Shown piece by piece: positions 8,611 to 17,800 of a stretch of 64,000 nucleotides of DNA; the first letter of the stretch is position 1; each line of letters starts with the position of its first letter. The notes below the pieces were generated by a model. That model saw only the letters and a list, made by a program, of their open reading frames with translations. It had not been told where the DNA came from and searched no databases. A program made the position numbers and the translations under genes. The stretch comes from Methylobacter marinus A45 (GTDB lineage Bacteria > Pseudomonadota > Gammaproteobacteria > Methylococcales > Methylomonadaceae). Location of the stretch: NCBI RefSeq assembly GCF_000383855.1, contig NZ_KB912877.1, positions 626,465 to 690,464 of the forward strand, written 5' to 3'.

Positions 8611-9366
8611 TCAGGCGGTTTCACACGGGTACCCATACTGATAGGTCGGAAGCGGCTGTTGTGATTTGTTCACCACCAGCCCAAGCAGGTTGGTCTGCTC
8701 CAGAATGTACATGGAATGCTGGAGTTCATCGGCCGTGTTCTTTCCATCCTCTACAACCAGCAGAGCCGCATCGATATAGGGCATAAACAACAGCGCATCG
8801 TCCGCGGCAAAAAGCGGCGGGATATCGAAAATGATTATCCGCGACTCATAGCGCGATTTGATCTCTTCGATCAAATTGACCATTTTGTGGGATGAAATCA
8901 ATTCCGAAGCACTGTTGCTGGCGTTTTTACCCGGCAATATCACCAGGCGTTCAATACCGGGATTGATTAAGGCATCTTCCAGGGGCACCTCTCCTTCCAG
9001 ACAATCGACCAGTCCGAATTCCCATTGCAATCCCAGATATTGGCCCACACTTGGCCGCCTGAGATCAGCGTCAACGACGAGAACGCTTTGATTTCCCTCC
9101 ATGGCCATGGCGATCGCGAGATTGATGGAGATGAATGTTTTTCCCGCGTTTGGCGTCGCGCTGGTGACTGCGAAGCTATTCCAGTTGTTTTCCCTGAGCT
9201 GCTTGAGGACATTGGTCCGGAGCACACGGAATATATCCGCTCTTGGATCGTTGTAAAGTCCCATAATAACCCGGTTATTGCGCAGCACATCGGGATCAAT
9301 AGTGACCCGTTGGGTTTTCGTGTATTGGATCGAGTCGAGTGGATATCCATCCGCCTTATTAATCAT
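8611..9366 (-). CDS. BY-kinase-type capsular polysaccharide ATPase (CpsD/Wzc C-domain-like)
   Basis: This is a 251-residue cytoplasmic P-loop protein. It has a Walker A variant SATPNAGKT (Lys76), the Walker A' motif VLVVDADLRRP near residues 95-105 and Walker B IIIFDIPPL. This set defines bacterial tyrosine kinases and their regulators (CpsD, CapB, and the Wzc cytoplasmic domain). The C-terminus carries a short Tyr cluster, Y242-Q-Y244-G-Y246, the usual site of autophosphorylation, although it has only three tyrosines. The partner membrane protein is encoded three bases upstream at 9370-11145, so kinase and adaptor are split. The expected role is control of polymer length and export through phosphorylation cycles. 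Confidence 0.87.
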   Translation of the reverse strand: MINKADGYPLDSIQYTKTQRVTIDPDVLRNNRVIMGLYNDPRADIFRVLRTNVLKQLRENNWNSFAVTSATPNAGKTFISINLAIAMAMEGNQSVLVVDADLRRPSVGQYLGLQWEFGLVDCLEGEVPLEDALINPGIERLVILPGKNASNSASELISSHKMVNLIEEIKSRYESRIIIFDIPPLFAADDALLFMPYIDAALLVVEDGKNTADELQHSMYILEQTNLLGLVVNKSQQPLPTYQYGYPCETA

Positions 9367-9369
9367 TGG

Positions 9370-11145
9370 TCATTCTCCAATCAGGGCATGATTATTACCG
9401 TTACTATGTCCCTGCGTTTGATTCATGGCTGTATTCAACGGAAAGAAAAGAACATACATCGCAATGGCAACCAGCATGATGAAAGCGATGCCGGTCCTGA
9501 CAACAACTTTCCTCATTCTATTCTGCTTCGCCAGCCGTTCGCCCACCTCGGCCGGCGACTCGATGTACGGAACGACAACCAACGGCATCAGTCCGGTGAC
9601 TTCGCTAATGGCCCGGTACCCCCTGATTCCGGGCTCCAGGAATTCAAGCAGGAAAGCAATGCCGAGGCCTGCGATAATTCCCATGAAAGAACCGCCGATG
9701 ACGACCTTTCTTCTGCTGACTTGTTCCGGACGCGCGGGAATAGCGGGAGGTTCGATGAGGGTCAGCGTTTGCCCTTGCTGCTGTACTTCCAGGGTTTGAG
9801 CAAGCTTGGCATCCAGCCATTTTTCCTTGAGTTGGGTGTATTTCTTCATGGTGTTGTCCCGTTCCCTGATCAGATTGGTATATTCCATTTCAACCTGAGG
9901 CGCCATCGCAAGGATAGTGTGCAATTTTTCAAGTTTCGCTTTTAAATAGTCCTGCTTCTGCATCAATGACTGAAGCTCTGACTGACTGCTTTTATACTGC
10001 GCCTGCACACCTAAATAAGCCGGATTAATGGCGTTCATGGCCACCGCTTCCTGCTCCTGCCGCGAATGCGGCTGCGTATTTTTCAAGCGTTGTTCAAGCC
10101 GGTCGATTTGTTTTCTGCGCTTGACTATATCCGGATGATTATCGGCATACATTTCTTCCAGTAATTCAAGTTCACGCCGGGCTTCCGCCAACTGTTTCTT
10201 CACGTCTTCATGCGCCAGTTGCCCTTCGAAAGCCGGGTCCAACCCCTTTATTTCGCGTTTGAGACGAACCACCGATGGATGGGAAGGTGAGTAAAGACTG
10301 GAATATCGAAGGTATTGCGCGCGCAAGATTCTGAGCGTTTCGGCCCGGCTTTTCGGCGCCTTGTCATCAGACTTGCCCGGCAGTTCCTGTTGCGCTCTTG
10401 CCAGCTCCGCCGATAAAAAAGCGATCCTTTCCTTTGTCGCCCGGATCTGGTTATCGGTGTCTCTCAGTTCGCTCTCCGCGCGGTCGATCGCTGCCAGATT
10501 CCCTTGCACTTGCTCCGGCAGACTGAAGTTATTTTGCTCTTTGTAGTTGGCGATTCTATTATCGATTTCCTGAAGCTCCCGGTTCAGCTTGGCCGATTCC
10601 TCCATCAGGAACTCAGCCACATTGGTAGCCCGTTGAGTTCGGGCTTTATCATTTTGCTCGATGAGCAGAGCCGCCAGCTTACCCGCCACTTCTTGCGCCT
10701 TGGCGGGTTCGCCATGGCTGAAGGAAATATAAAAGGCGACTTCAGCCATTCTTGATTCATTCCGGGGCGTTAAAGAAGATGTGGTTAGCCCAACCTCGGT
10801 GCTATCCCTGAACAAATTCGCCAATTCATATTTCGTATAGCCATTCCTGAACCCGCTGTAAAGGCCAGTCGCATCAATAATCGACAATACGTTATCGGTC
10901 ATCATGACCCTTTGGTATATCGATTGGATCTGTTCCGCCGCATAGCGGGACGCGGTCGATTCGAAAAGTTTTGTGGGAATTGGCGCTTCGATCAACAACG
11001 TTGCCGTTGACCGATAAACCTTAGGCAGATTATAGGCGATGATGACAGAAACCAGGCTGGCAAGCAGCCAGGTCACTACGATGTAGTACTTGCGTCGTTT
11101 TACAAAGTCAAGGTAATCGGCTAATGTTTTAGTGTGTTTATCCAT
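9370..11145 (-). CDS. Polysaccharide chain-length/co-polymerase protein (GumC/Wzz-like)
   Basis: This 591-residue inner-membrane protein of the PCP family has a transmembrane helix near residues 20-40 (YYIVVTWLLASLVSVIIAY). A long periplasmic coiled-coil region follows, rich in Glu, Arg and Gln (about 170-450). A proline-containing segment, PPAIPARPEQVSRRK, precedes a second helix, and a third hydrophobic stretch lies near residues 547-567. It lacks a fused kinase domain, which is supplied by the adjacent gene. Such proteins oligomerise in the periplasm and set polymer length, usually with an outer-membrane Wza-like channel. No wza homologue is in this window. The two genes are clearly one transcription unit. 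Confidence 0.88.
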   Translation of the reverse strand: MDKHTKTLADYLDFVKRRKYYIVVTWLLASLVSVIIAYNLPKVYRSTATLLIEAPIPTKLFESTASRYAAEQIQSIYQRVMMTDNVLSIIDATGLYSGFRNGYTKYELANLFRDSTEVGLTTSSLTPRNESRMAEVAFYISFSHGEPAKAQEVAGKLAALLIEQNDKARTQRATNVAEFLMEESAKLNRELQEIDNRIANYKEQNNFSLPEQVQGNLAAIDRAESELRDTDNQIRATKERIAFLSAELARAQQELPGKSDDKAPKSRAETLRILRAQYLRYSSLYSPSHPSVVRLKREIKGLDPAFEGQLAHEDVKKQLAEARRELELLEEMYADNHPDIVKRRKQIDRLEQRLKNTQPHSRQEQEAVAMNAINPAYLGVQAQYKSSQSELQSLMQKQDYLKAKLEKLHTILAMAPQVEMEYTNLIRERDNTMKKYTQLKEKWLDAKLAQTLEVQQQGQTLTLIEPPAIPARPEQVSRRKVVIGGSFMGIIAGLGIAFLLEFLEPGIRGYRAISEVTGLMPLVVVPYIESPAEVGERLAKQNRMRKVVVRTGIAFIMLVAIAMYVLFFPLNTAMNQTQGHSNGNNHALIGE

Positions 11146-11328
11146 AAGGCTCAGAGAAAAATAATCGCTTTAAAATCAAACAACTTAGGGGCCGAATTCA
11201 TAATCCCGCTACGAGTACCTCGCCTGTCGGCCTGATCGTAAAAATACATTTTCCGTATGAAGGCGTGACGATCTGTTTTTTTCTATCGTCAAGTGACTGA
11301 CTTTTTGTTAATCCTTCTTTAGTTCAAG
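11146..11328. other. Short intergenic segment upstream of the gumC-like gene
   Basis: Together with the pseudogene fragment that follows, this makes a stretch of about 400 bases without an intact gene. It should hold the promoter of the copolymerase-kinase pair, but no motif was recognised. Confidence 0.35.
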
Positions 11329-11588
11329 GCCTTAATGCAGAGCCCCTGATTTGTGAATCCGGGCACCCGCCACCGTTATTTTTTACTTCTTTATTAATGC
11401 CTCCGGGCCGGCCAGCCATAGGCCTGGTCACGGTAGTTGTAGACGGTGGTGTCCGGTATGCTCAAGGCCCATGCAATATCAGGAGCGTTTGGCTGGACCG
11501 CCGCCGTCCAATACAAGCCGTTTTGCGCGTTGATAAATGGCGACGCCCCATCATTGTTGACAACGATCGCCGGTTGCATCGGTCAAAA
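11329..11588 (-). pseudogene. Truncated duplicate of the DUF1566 gene 3' end
   Basis: About 260 bases match the 3' third of the DUF1566 gene (13866-14139) on the same strand. The translation retains SPFINAQNGLYWTAAVQ and ALSIPDTTVYNYRDQAYGWP. The fragment has no start, and an in-frame TGA follows LTDATGDRCQQ. It is also shifted by small indels, so it is not a functional gene. Its 5' end is read as the last residues of the upstream wzt frame. With the intact gene it forms a pair of direct repeats on either side of wzm-wzt. Confidence 0.85.
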
Positions 11589-12957
11589 TAGTTTTCGTTA
11601 TCGTCTGAGTGTTATTTTCATGGTAATCCAGGGTATAGCTGACCGCCGGCCTGACAATACCAGGCAGTACCGCCATATTGCTTTCCAGGGGTATGTTTTC
11701 GACTTCAAAGGCGCATATTCTATCTCGTCGGAATAGCAGGTAACGCTGGCTCTGACCAAAAAACAGATTCATGCTGTAAATATTGGCATTAAGCAGGTCC
11801 GGCGGTATGAAGGCAGTGATTTTATGTTTGCCCTGTTTCGAGTTTCTATCCTTGGCAAACACAAAACCGTGATGAAAAACCAAAACGTCGTCTTTTGTGA
11901 GTATCTCAAACGTCAGGTCTTCGGTAATATCCTTAACTTTGTTGAAAAAATCTATTTCTATCCGAACACCCGAACCGATGTCCAATACGGTTCCGTTTAT
12001 AGGCGTTATTTTTATGCTATTTACCCGGATATTGTCATTTTCGGCATCGTTGCCAAATTCCCAATAGTTGTTTTTATTGGTTATCAGCACATTGTTATCT
12101 TGATAAAAATCAATAGCGTCTGAAATTTTTCCTTCAAATCGCTTGTAGCCATTAATGAGCACGATGCCGTTTTTGCACAGGCTTTTTACCGCCGCCATAT
12201 TATGGCTGACAAAGAGGACGGTCCGGCCATGACTTTTAGACACATCCTGCATTTTACCAATTGCTTTTTTCTGAAATTCAGCATCACCGACCGCCAACAC
12301 TTCATCAACAACCAGAATTTCCGGCTCCAGATGCGCGGCTATGGCAAATCCCAGGCGCACGATCATGCCGCTGGAGTAACGTTTAACCGGCGTATCAAGG
12401 TATTTTGCTACCCCGCTAAAGTCTACGATTTCATCGAGCTTGCTGGTAATTTCCCTTTTGCGCATCCCCATGATGGTACCGTTCATGTAGATATTTTCCC
12501 GCCCTGTCATTTCCTGATGAAAACCGGTACCCACTTCCAGCAGGCTGGCCATTCTGCCACGCGCCCTGACACGCCCGCTCGACGGTGAGGTCACTTGGGA
12601 GAGGATTTTTAACAAGGTACTTTTACCCGCGCCATTCTTACCGATAATGCCCAGTACCTCACCTTCCTGGAGCTCCAGATTAATATCGCGCAAGGCCCAT
12701 ACATGTTCGCCTTTTTTCGCGGCCTGGGTCCGATCATTGATTGTGCCTATTATGGAATACGGGTCTTCCTTGCCCATTATTCTGGTTTTCCACCAACGGT
12801 TAAGGTCATGAGACAAGGTGCCCGTCCCGACTTCGCCGAGACGATAAAGTTTACCGAGATTTTCTATTTTAATTATGGGTTGCGACATGTACATTCCATT
12901 TTTAAAAAAATTAAGACCCGAGATTTTCTGGCCTATATTCGTTGGATTGTTTTTCAT
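11551..12957 (-). CDS. wzt: ABC transporter ATPase for polysaccharide export, with C-terminal carbohydrate-binding domain
   Basis: This is a 468-residue Wzt-type protein. The nucleotide-binding domain (about residues 25-275) has Walker A GKNGAGKST, signature YSSGMIVRLGF, Walker B ILVVDEVLAVGDAEF and a switch His in FVSHN. A C-terminal beta-rich domain (about 300-455, containing IEIDFFNKVKDI) matches the Wzt_C class, which binds the capped polymer end before export. The final residues, LTDATGDRCQQ, do not belong to the family: they are encoded by the captured DUF1566 fragment, so the native C-terminus has been replaced. The start at 12957 lies six bases after the wzm stop; ATG at 12888 (MSQPIIKIENL) is an alternative and fits the family start better. 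Confidence 0.92.
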   Translation of the reverse strand: MKNNPTNIGQKISGLNFFKNGMYMSQPIIKIENLGKLYRLGEVGTGTLSHDLNRWWKTRIMGKEDPYSIIGTINDRTQAAKKGEHVWALRDINLELQEGEVLGIIGKNGAGKSTLLKILSQVTSPSSGRVRARGRMASLLEVGTGFHQEMTGRENIYMNGTIMGMRKREITSKLDEIVDFSGVAKYLDTPVKRYSSGMIVRLGFAIAAHLEPEILVVDEVLAVGDAEFQKKAIGKMQDVSKSHGRTVLFVSHNMAAVKSLCKNGIVLINGYKRFEGKISDAIDFYQDNNVLITNKNNYWEFGNDAENDNIRVNSIKITPINGTVLDIGSGVRIEIDFFNKVKDITEDLTFEILTKDDVLVFHHGFVFAKDRNSKQGKHKITAFIPPDLLNANIYSMNLFFGQSQRYLLFRRDRICAFEVENIPLESNMAVLPGIVRPAVSYTLDYHENNTQTITKTILTDATGDRCQQ

Positions 12958-12963
12958 GATTAA

Positions 12964-13806
12964 TTAAACCGTATCGATAAAATTTCGTTCGGTCTGGTGA
13001 AAAATGATGATGCCCATGAATAACAGAATCGTCATAAAGCCTCCGGAATAAGCCAGGGCCTGCCAGCTAAAGTGACCCGCGCCTAAAAAGGCATATTTGA
13101 AGCCTTCCAGAACAGGGGTTAACGGATTGGCTTGAATGAAGATTTTATATTTTTCCGGAACAGTCGATACCGGATAAATGACAGGCGTCGCATACATCAG
13201 CAATTGAATGCCGAACGTGAGCAAGTGATTCAAATCCCGGTATTTTGTCGTTAAAGAGCTAAAAATAAGACCTGCCGCCAGCCCAATACCTGCCATCAAG
13301 ACGATATAAACGGGTACTAATGCCAAAGTCCAGTTAGGTTGAATGGTCGTATTACCTGAGTAAAGGAAATACAAATAGATGATGATAAAAATCGCCAGCT
13401 GGATAAAAAACTTTATTAAGCCCGACAGTACTTCAGCGAAAGGAATAATAAGCCGTGGAAAATATACTTTTCCAAATATTTGGGCATTTTGGTTGAAGGT
13501 ATGCGCGGTCTGGTTGAAGCACTCGTGAAAGTAATTCCAGATGACAATGCCGGACAGGTAAAACAGTATTTGGGGAAGACCGTCCGTGGATATATTGGCA
13601 ATCCGGCCAAAAACCAACATGTACATGCCCGTGGTCATAATCGGTTGTACTATGAACCATATCGGCCCCAGTATAGTTTGTTTGTAAACGGTGATAATGC
13701 TGCGCTTGACAAACATGTAAAGTAAGTCACGATAAAACCAGATTTCCTTGAAATTAATCTTCAACAGATGTTTTTTTGGTTTTATATCAATATTATAGGT
13801 ATTCAT
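12964..13806 (-). CDS. wzm: ABC-2 type polysaccharide export permease
   Basis: This 280-residue membrane protein has six predicted helices. They include IWFIVQPIMTTGMYMLVFG, ILFYLSGIVIWNYF, LIKFFIQLAIFIIIYLYFL and LALVPVYIVLMAGIGLAAGL. This is the TagG/Wzm fold of exporters that move undecaprenyl-linked O-antigen, capsule or teichoic acid across the inner membrane. The segment YRDLLYMFVKRSI at the N-terminus is the amphipathic gate region of the family. It lies directly upstream of wzt in one operon. Both genes are noticeably AT-richer by eye than the neighbouring dehydrogenase and deacetylase genes, consistent with separate acquisition. Confidence 0.92.
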   Translation of the reverse strand: MNTYNIDIKPKKHLLKINFKEIWFYRDLLYMFVKRSIITVYKQTILGPIWFIVQPIMTTGMYMLVFGRIANISTDGLPQILFYLSGIVIWNYFHECFNQTAHTFNQNAQIFGKVYFPRLIIPFAEVLSGLIKFFIQLAIFIIIYLYFLYSGNTTIQPNWTLALVPVYIVLMAGIGLAAGLIFSSLTTKYRDLNHLLTFGIQLLMYATPVIYPVSTVPEKYKIFIQANPLTPVLEGFKYAFLGAGHFSWQALAYSGGFMTILLFMGIIIFHQTERNFIDTV

Positions 13807-13855
13807 GTAATCATATTTGCTTTTAAAATCAAGTTCTGACTCATTGGTAACCGGA

Positions 13856-14557
13856 TTACATTAGAGCCTTGATGCATAGCCCCTGATTTCTGAATCCGAG
13901 CGCCTGCCAACCATTATTTTTACAACTTTCTTTATTAATACCGATATTATTGCCCCGGACCGGCCAGCCATAGGCCTGGTCACGATAGTTGTAGCCGGTG
14001 GTGTCCGGTATGCTCAAAGCCCATGCCGTGCCAGGAGCGTTTGGCTGGACCGCCGCCGTCCAATAGAAGCCGTTTTGCACGTTGATAAATGGCGACGATC
14101 CCTCGCTGTAACAACGATCGCCGGTTGCATCGGTCAAAAAGGGCATGCAGTTTTTTTCCCTCGCATCGGCAGCTGTCCTTTCCCACTCGAACCAGAAGGG
14201 CAAATGCCATTCGCCTGGTGACGATCCATCAGTTAAGCCGCACTGACCATTGGCCAGGTCCGCCGCCGCGACAGCGGTATCGGCCCAATTCCTCGGGCCG
14301 AAATTTTCGCAGTTTGCATCCTTCAGCCAGATCAACCCCGTCTCGGCATCGGTTACCGTGCCATTGCCGCAATCGGCATAGCGGAACCCGGCACGTTCGC
14401 AGGGGCCATCTGCCTCTGCAACCGCCTCTCCCGCGCCGGATAACAGTAACAATGGCGATAGCAGTATTACCTTTTTCAAAACCCGATTGCCGGCCTTTCG
14501 AAATGTTTGAAGGCTGGTCAAAATTCCTAACAAGTGCTGCTCAGAAAATAGCTTCAT
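13856..14557 (-). CDS. Secreted DUF1566 (Lcl C-terminal-like) protein
   Basis: This is a 233-residue protein with an N-terminal signal sequence (VLKKVILLSPLLLLSGAGEAVA). An internal ATG before VILLSPLL is absent, so the longer start with about 25 extra residues is kept. The mature part has the hallmarks of DUF1566, a C-type-lectin-like fold: TVTDAETGLIWLKDANC, GEWHLPFWFEWER, a WTAAVQPN strand and a C-terminal GLCIKALM. Paired cysteines suggest disulfides in the periplasm or at the surface. The function is unknown; lectin-like binding to the exported polymer is a guess from context. Its last 274 bases are duplicated downstream of wzt at 11329-11588. Confidence 0.8.
   Translation of the reverse strand: MKLFSEQHLLGILTSLQTFRKAGNRVLKKVILLSPLLLLSGAGEAVAEADGPCERAGFRYADCGNGTVTDAETGLIWLKDANCENFGPRNWADTAVAAADLANGQCGLTDGSSPGEWHLPFWFEWERTAADAREKNCMPFLTDATGDRCYSEGSSPFINVQNGFYWTAAVQPNAPGTAWALSIPDTTGYNYRDQAYGWPVRGNNIGINKESCKNNGWQALGFRNQGLCIKALM
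13866..14139 (-). repeat. Direct repeat flanking wzm-wzt (intact-gene copy)
   Basis: This part of the DUF1566 gene is repeated at 11329-11588 in the same orientation, with scattered substitutions and small indels. The two copies bracket about 2.3 kb containing only wzm and wzt. Confidence 0.8.
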
Positions 14558-14800
14558 GGTCGTTACTCATCATAAAAGTACAAGTCCAAATAACGTAAAT
14601 CCCACCGGCAATAGCCGCGGTACACCCCATGCATCGATTTTGGCAAGGGCACCAATCATCCAACCGTAAAAATTACGAACTGGAGATGATCGGCGGCCCC
14701 CTATTCGCCTAAAGTTACATTTTCTTCATAATCACTTTCTTACCCCTATTCATGCCTGACTTGCCCGCGGTTTCATGCTCAACAATGCGGTGGCAAATGA

Positions 14801-17800
14801 CTAATAGGTCACCCTCACGGCTACCCAATCCAGCGAAAAATCGCGTCTCGTATTCGAAGCCACGTTGGCAACGCGCACTCGGAAGTTGGCGTTTGACAGA
14901 TTGCTTGAAGCCCAGGAGCGGCCCCAGTTATCGGCAGTGCCGCCGAGAATATAGGTAGCCTCGCTGCCTGAGAGCGTCGGCGTGACTTTGGCCGCTGTCC
15001 ATGTTGCGCCGCCATCCCAGGAAAGTTGCACACACATCCTCGGAGAACCACTCGTGGCATCGACCCGTGCGTCCAGACGAACCTCTATGCCCGCGATGGT
15101 GGCGCCACTCGGTATGTTGAGGCCGTAGTTATAATAGATATGTTTATCCTTGCCGGCATTCGTGCAGGAGGTATTGCTATTGGTGCCACTGTTTGTGTCC
15201 ACGGCGAACAGGCCATCATCGCCGTGAGCATTGGCCGGATTCGTTTGAAATCCATTTCCGTCGCCATGGTTTATTACCGGCGCATTGGCGGTCGGACCGA
15301 CAAAGATATTGGCGCTTTGCACTGTCAGCACGGTGCTGCCTGTGACACCATCAAGCGTCGCCGAAATAGTACTTTCTCCGGCATCATGCCCGGTCGCCAC
15401 TCCGGATTGGTCGATAGTCGCCGTCGCCGTATTCGAAGAATCCCAGGTTACGTTATCGGTAAGATCCTCGGTAGAGCTGTCCGGATAAGTCCCCGTTGCT
15501 ATAAATTGCTGGGTCGCGCCCACCTGAATCGTCGGATTCGCCGGTGTTACCGCTATCGATTGTGGCGTCAGCGTCGGATTGGATTCCGCACTGGTGATCA
15601 CTTCGGCCCAGGCGATATCGGCATTGGGGAATCCGCCGGGTGAAGCGCCTGTCACGATCGCGAAGCGCGGATTGTTCAGTGTCTGAACCACGCTGCCCAG
15701 GGATGTCCAGTTAGCCCCGTCCAATGAGTAATAGCCGCTGATATCGCCTGTCGCCGGATTACGGTCCAAGCGGAAGTGCAGGTTGCTGGTCGCGCTCACT
15801 GAAACAGAGTTAAGATCTGTTGGCGATCCATTGAGCTCGTGGGCGAAGTTAATCCTGTTCCCTCCATTGTAAATTCGCGTTACCTGCACATAGTTGTCAT
15901 CATCCTGATAAGCCAGCAACCCTGCCTGCTGGTAATCCTGGGTCGGCGAAAAAGACTGCAACTTGAGTCTTATGCTCGTCCAGTTGGCCGGAAGGTTTCT
16001 AAACAATGAATTCCGGGTATCATTCGCATCCTCCCAAACATCACCGGTATCCACCGGTATGCGAATCACCCCGGGATGCGCCGTCTGGTCATAGCTGACC
16101 ACGGCTCCGGAGGTCTGCTCGGTATTGCGCGTGCCGCCGCTGGCGGTCCGCGCCAGAAAATCCCAGCCGTCCGCCAACAGGCTGGTCCTGTCCGGGTAGG
16201 TAAAATCGTCATGGACGGTGCCCGAAGGGCTGACCGTGAGCGTCACGTTGACCGTCCGCGGCGTGTTCGTCGCGCCCTCGGCGGCGATGGTAATGGCCTT
16301 GTTATAAGTGCCGGGTGCCAGGCTGGCGCTGTTGACCGACACCGTCAGCGTGCCGGCTCCCGTGCCGCTCGTCGGACTCACCGCCAGCCAGGCCGGCGCG
16401 CTGCCGTCCGCCGACGCGGTCCAGTTCAGCGTGCCCCCGCCCGTGTTCGTGATCGCCAGCGTCTGATTGGCCGGGTTACTGCCCTCCGTAGCGGCAAAGC
16501 TCAAACTACCGGGAGAAACGCCAATCGTCGGATTGGGTCCGACAGCGCCATAATTGATTTCAGCGGCTTTGGGATTGATATCGATGGCGGTATTAAAAAA
16601 CAGGATGTCATTACCATTGATTGTCTTTATAAAAAAAGACGTGTTGGCGCCATTGATGAGGACTGAGGAAACCGTCCGAGTATCGTCGATATCGACCTTT
16701 AAGGTAATAACATCGTTAGGGCCGAACGAGTCATCAAATGTCCTGACCGCGGTCTGGGGAATCGGCAAACGGTAAAAATCAAATGTCGTTTTGCCCTCCG
16801 TTTCCTGATAATTATTTAAAACAAAGCGATCCCTCTGCAGGATGTACTTTATCACTGCATCGACCGGCGCTCCCCAAATATCCTTAGTGACGGCATATGC
16901 AATGGCATCATCGTCGTTACAGCTGTTATGAAGCACCAGATTAGCCCATTTTTCCTGCTGCACGGCCATATCTATGACCGTTTTCAAATCGCTGGGAGGG
17001 TACGGCGTATGTTCATGCGAGTTGAAGCTCTTCAGGTTGTGGAAATTACTAGGCGTCTGGTCTTCCAGTTCGTTAATGTTATAGCCCCTGGAAGCTAAAA
17101 AGTACTCAGAGGATATATCCTGTTCATAGACATCTGTAAAACCGCAGGGCCAGGCAAATGTCGTTATTTGAGAACATAGCGGCCCGCCTCCTATTAATCC
17201 GCAGATGGACTCGATGCTTGGAATCCATTCCTGATTCCGAAGATTCTCCTCGGACACTGGTGCGCAGATATGATTGACCGTGTGCGATCCCAGCTCCATG
17301 CTATTACTGTAAATTGTTGAAAATAGAACATTTTCAGGAGGCGCTGGCGACTGGTTGTCCAACCCCTGTATATAAAACCCGCCTTCCATGGAATTAGTCA
17401 GTTCCGTGTTGTAGCACGAAGTCTGACTATCATCCGTGGAAGCGCTCAAAGCACTTCTGTAACCATCCTTCCATGGCGAGACGGAAACGGGTGTGCTTGG
17501 ATTTACGATTAGATCGACCCCTACTTGTTGCGGGCTATTCCCGGCCGCTTCGGCGCTGACTGTCACGGTTGAGGAATAGACGCCAGGTGACAAACCTGAT
17601 GCATTTACAGAAACGTCCATGGTACCCGGAGTACCGCCATTCAACGGAGAGGCCGCTAGCCACGGTGCCTCCGGCGTCGCATTCCAATCGAAATCCTCTA
17701 ACCCGCGTGACAAAACATTGATGCTCTGTGAAGACGGATTCGCGGAACCGGCGGTTGTGTTAAAAACAATATCCCTGGGAAATAATGATAAGTCAGGGCC

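Noticed and set aside
9025-9945. Plus-strand 306-codon open frame
   Set aside because: It is antisense to the tyrosine-kinase-like and copolymerase genes, whose motifs are clear. Its sequence is His/Asn-rich and lacks any domain signature.
11329-14139. Possible diversity-generating retroelement: DUF1566 is a C-type-lectin-like class used as variable protein, and a partial repeat of its 3' end lies nearby.
   Set aside because: Differences between the copies are not adenine-specific on either strand, there are small indels, and no reverse transcriptase or accessory gene is present in the window. A plain partial duplication explains it.
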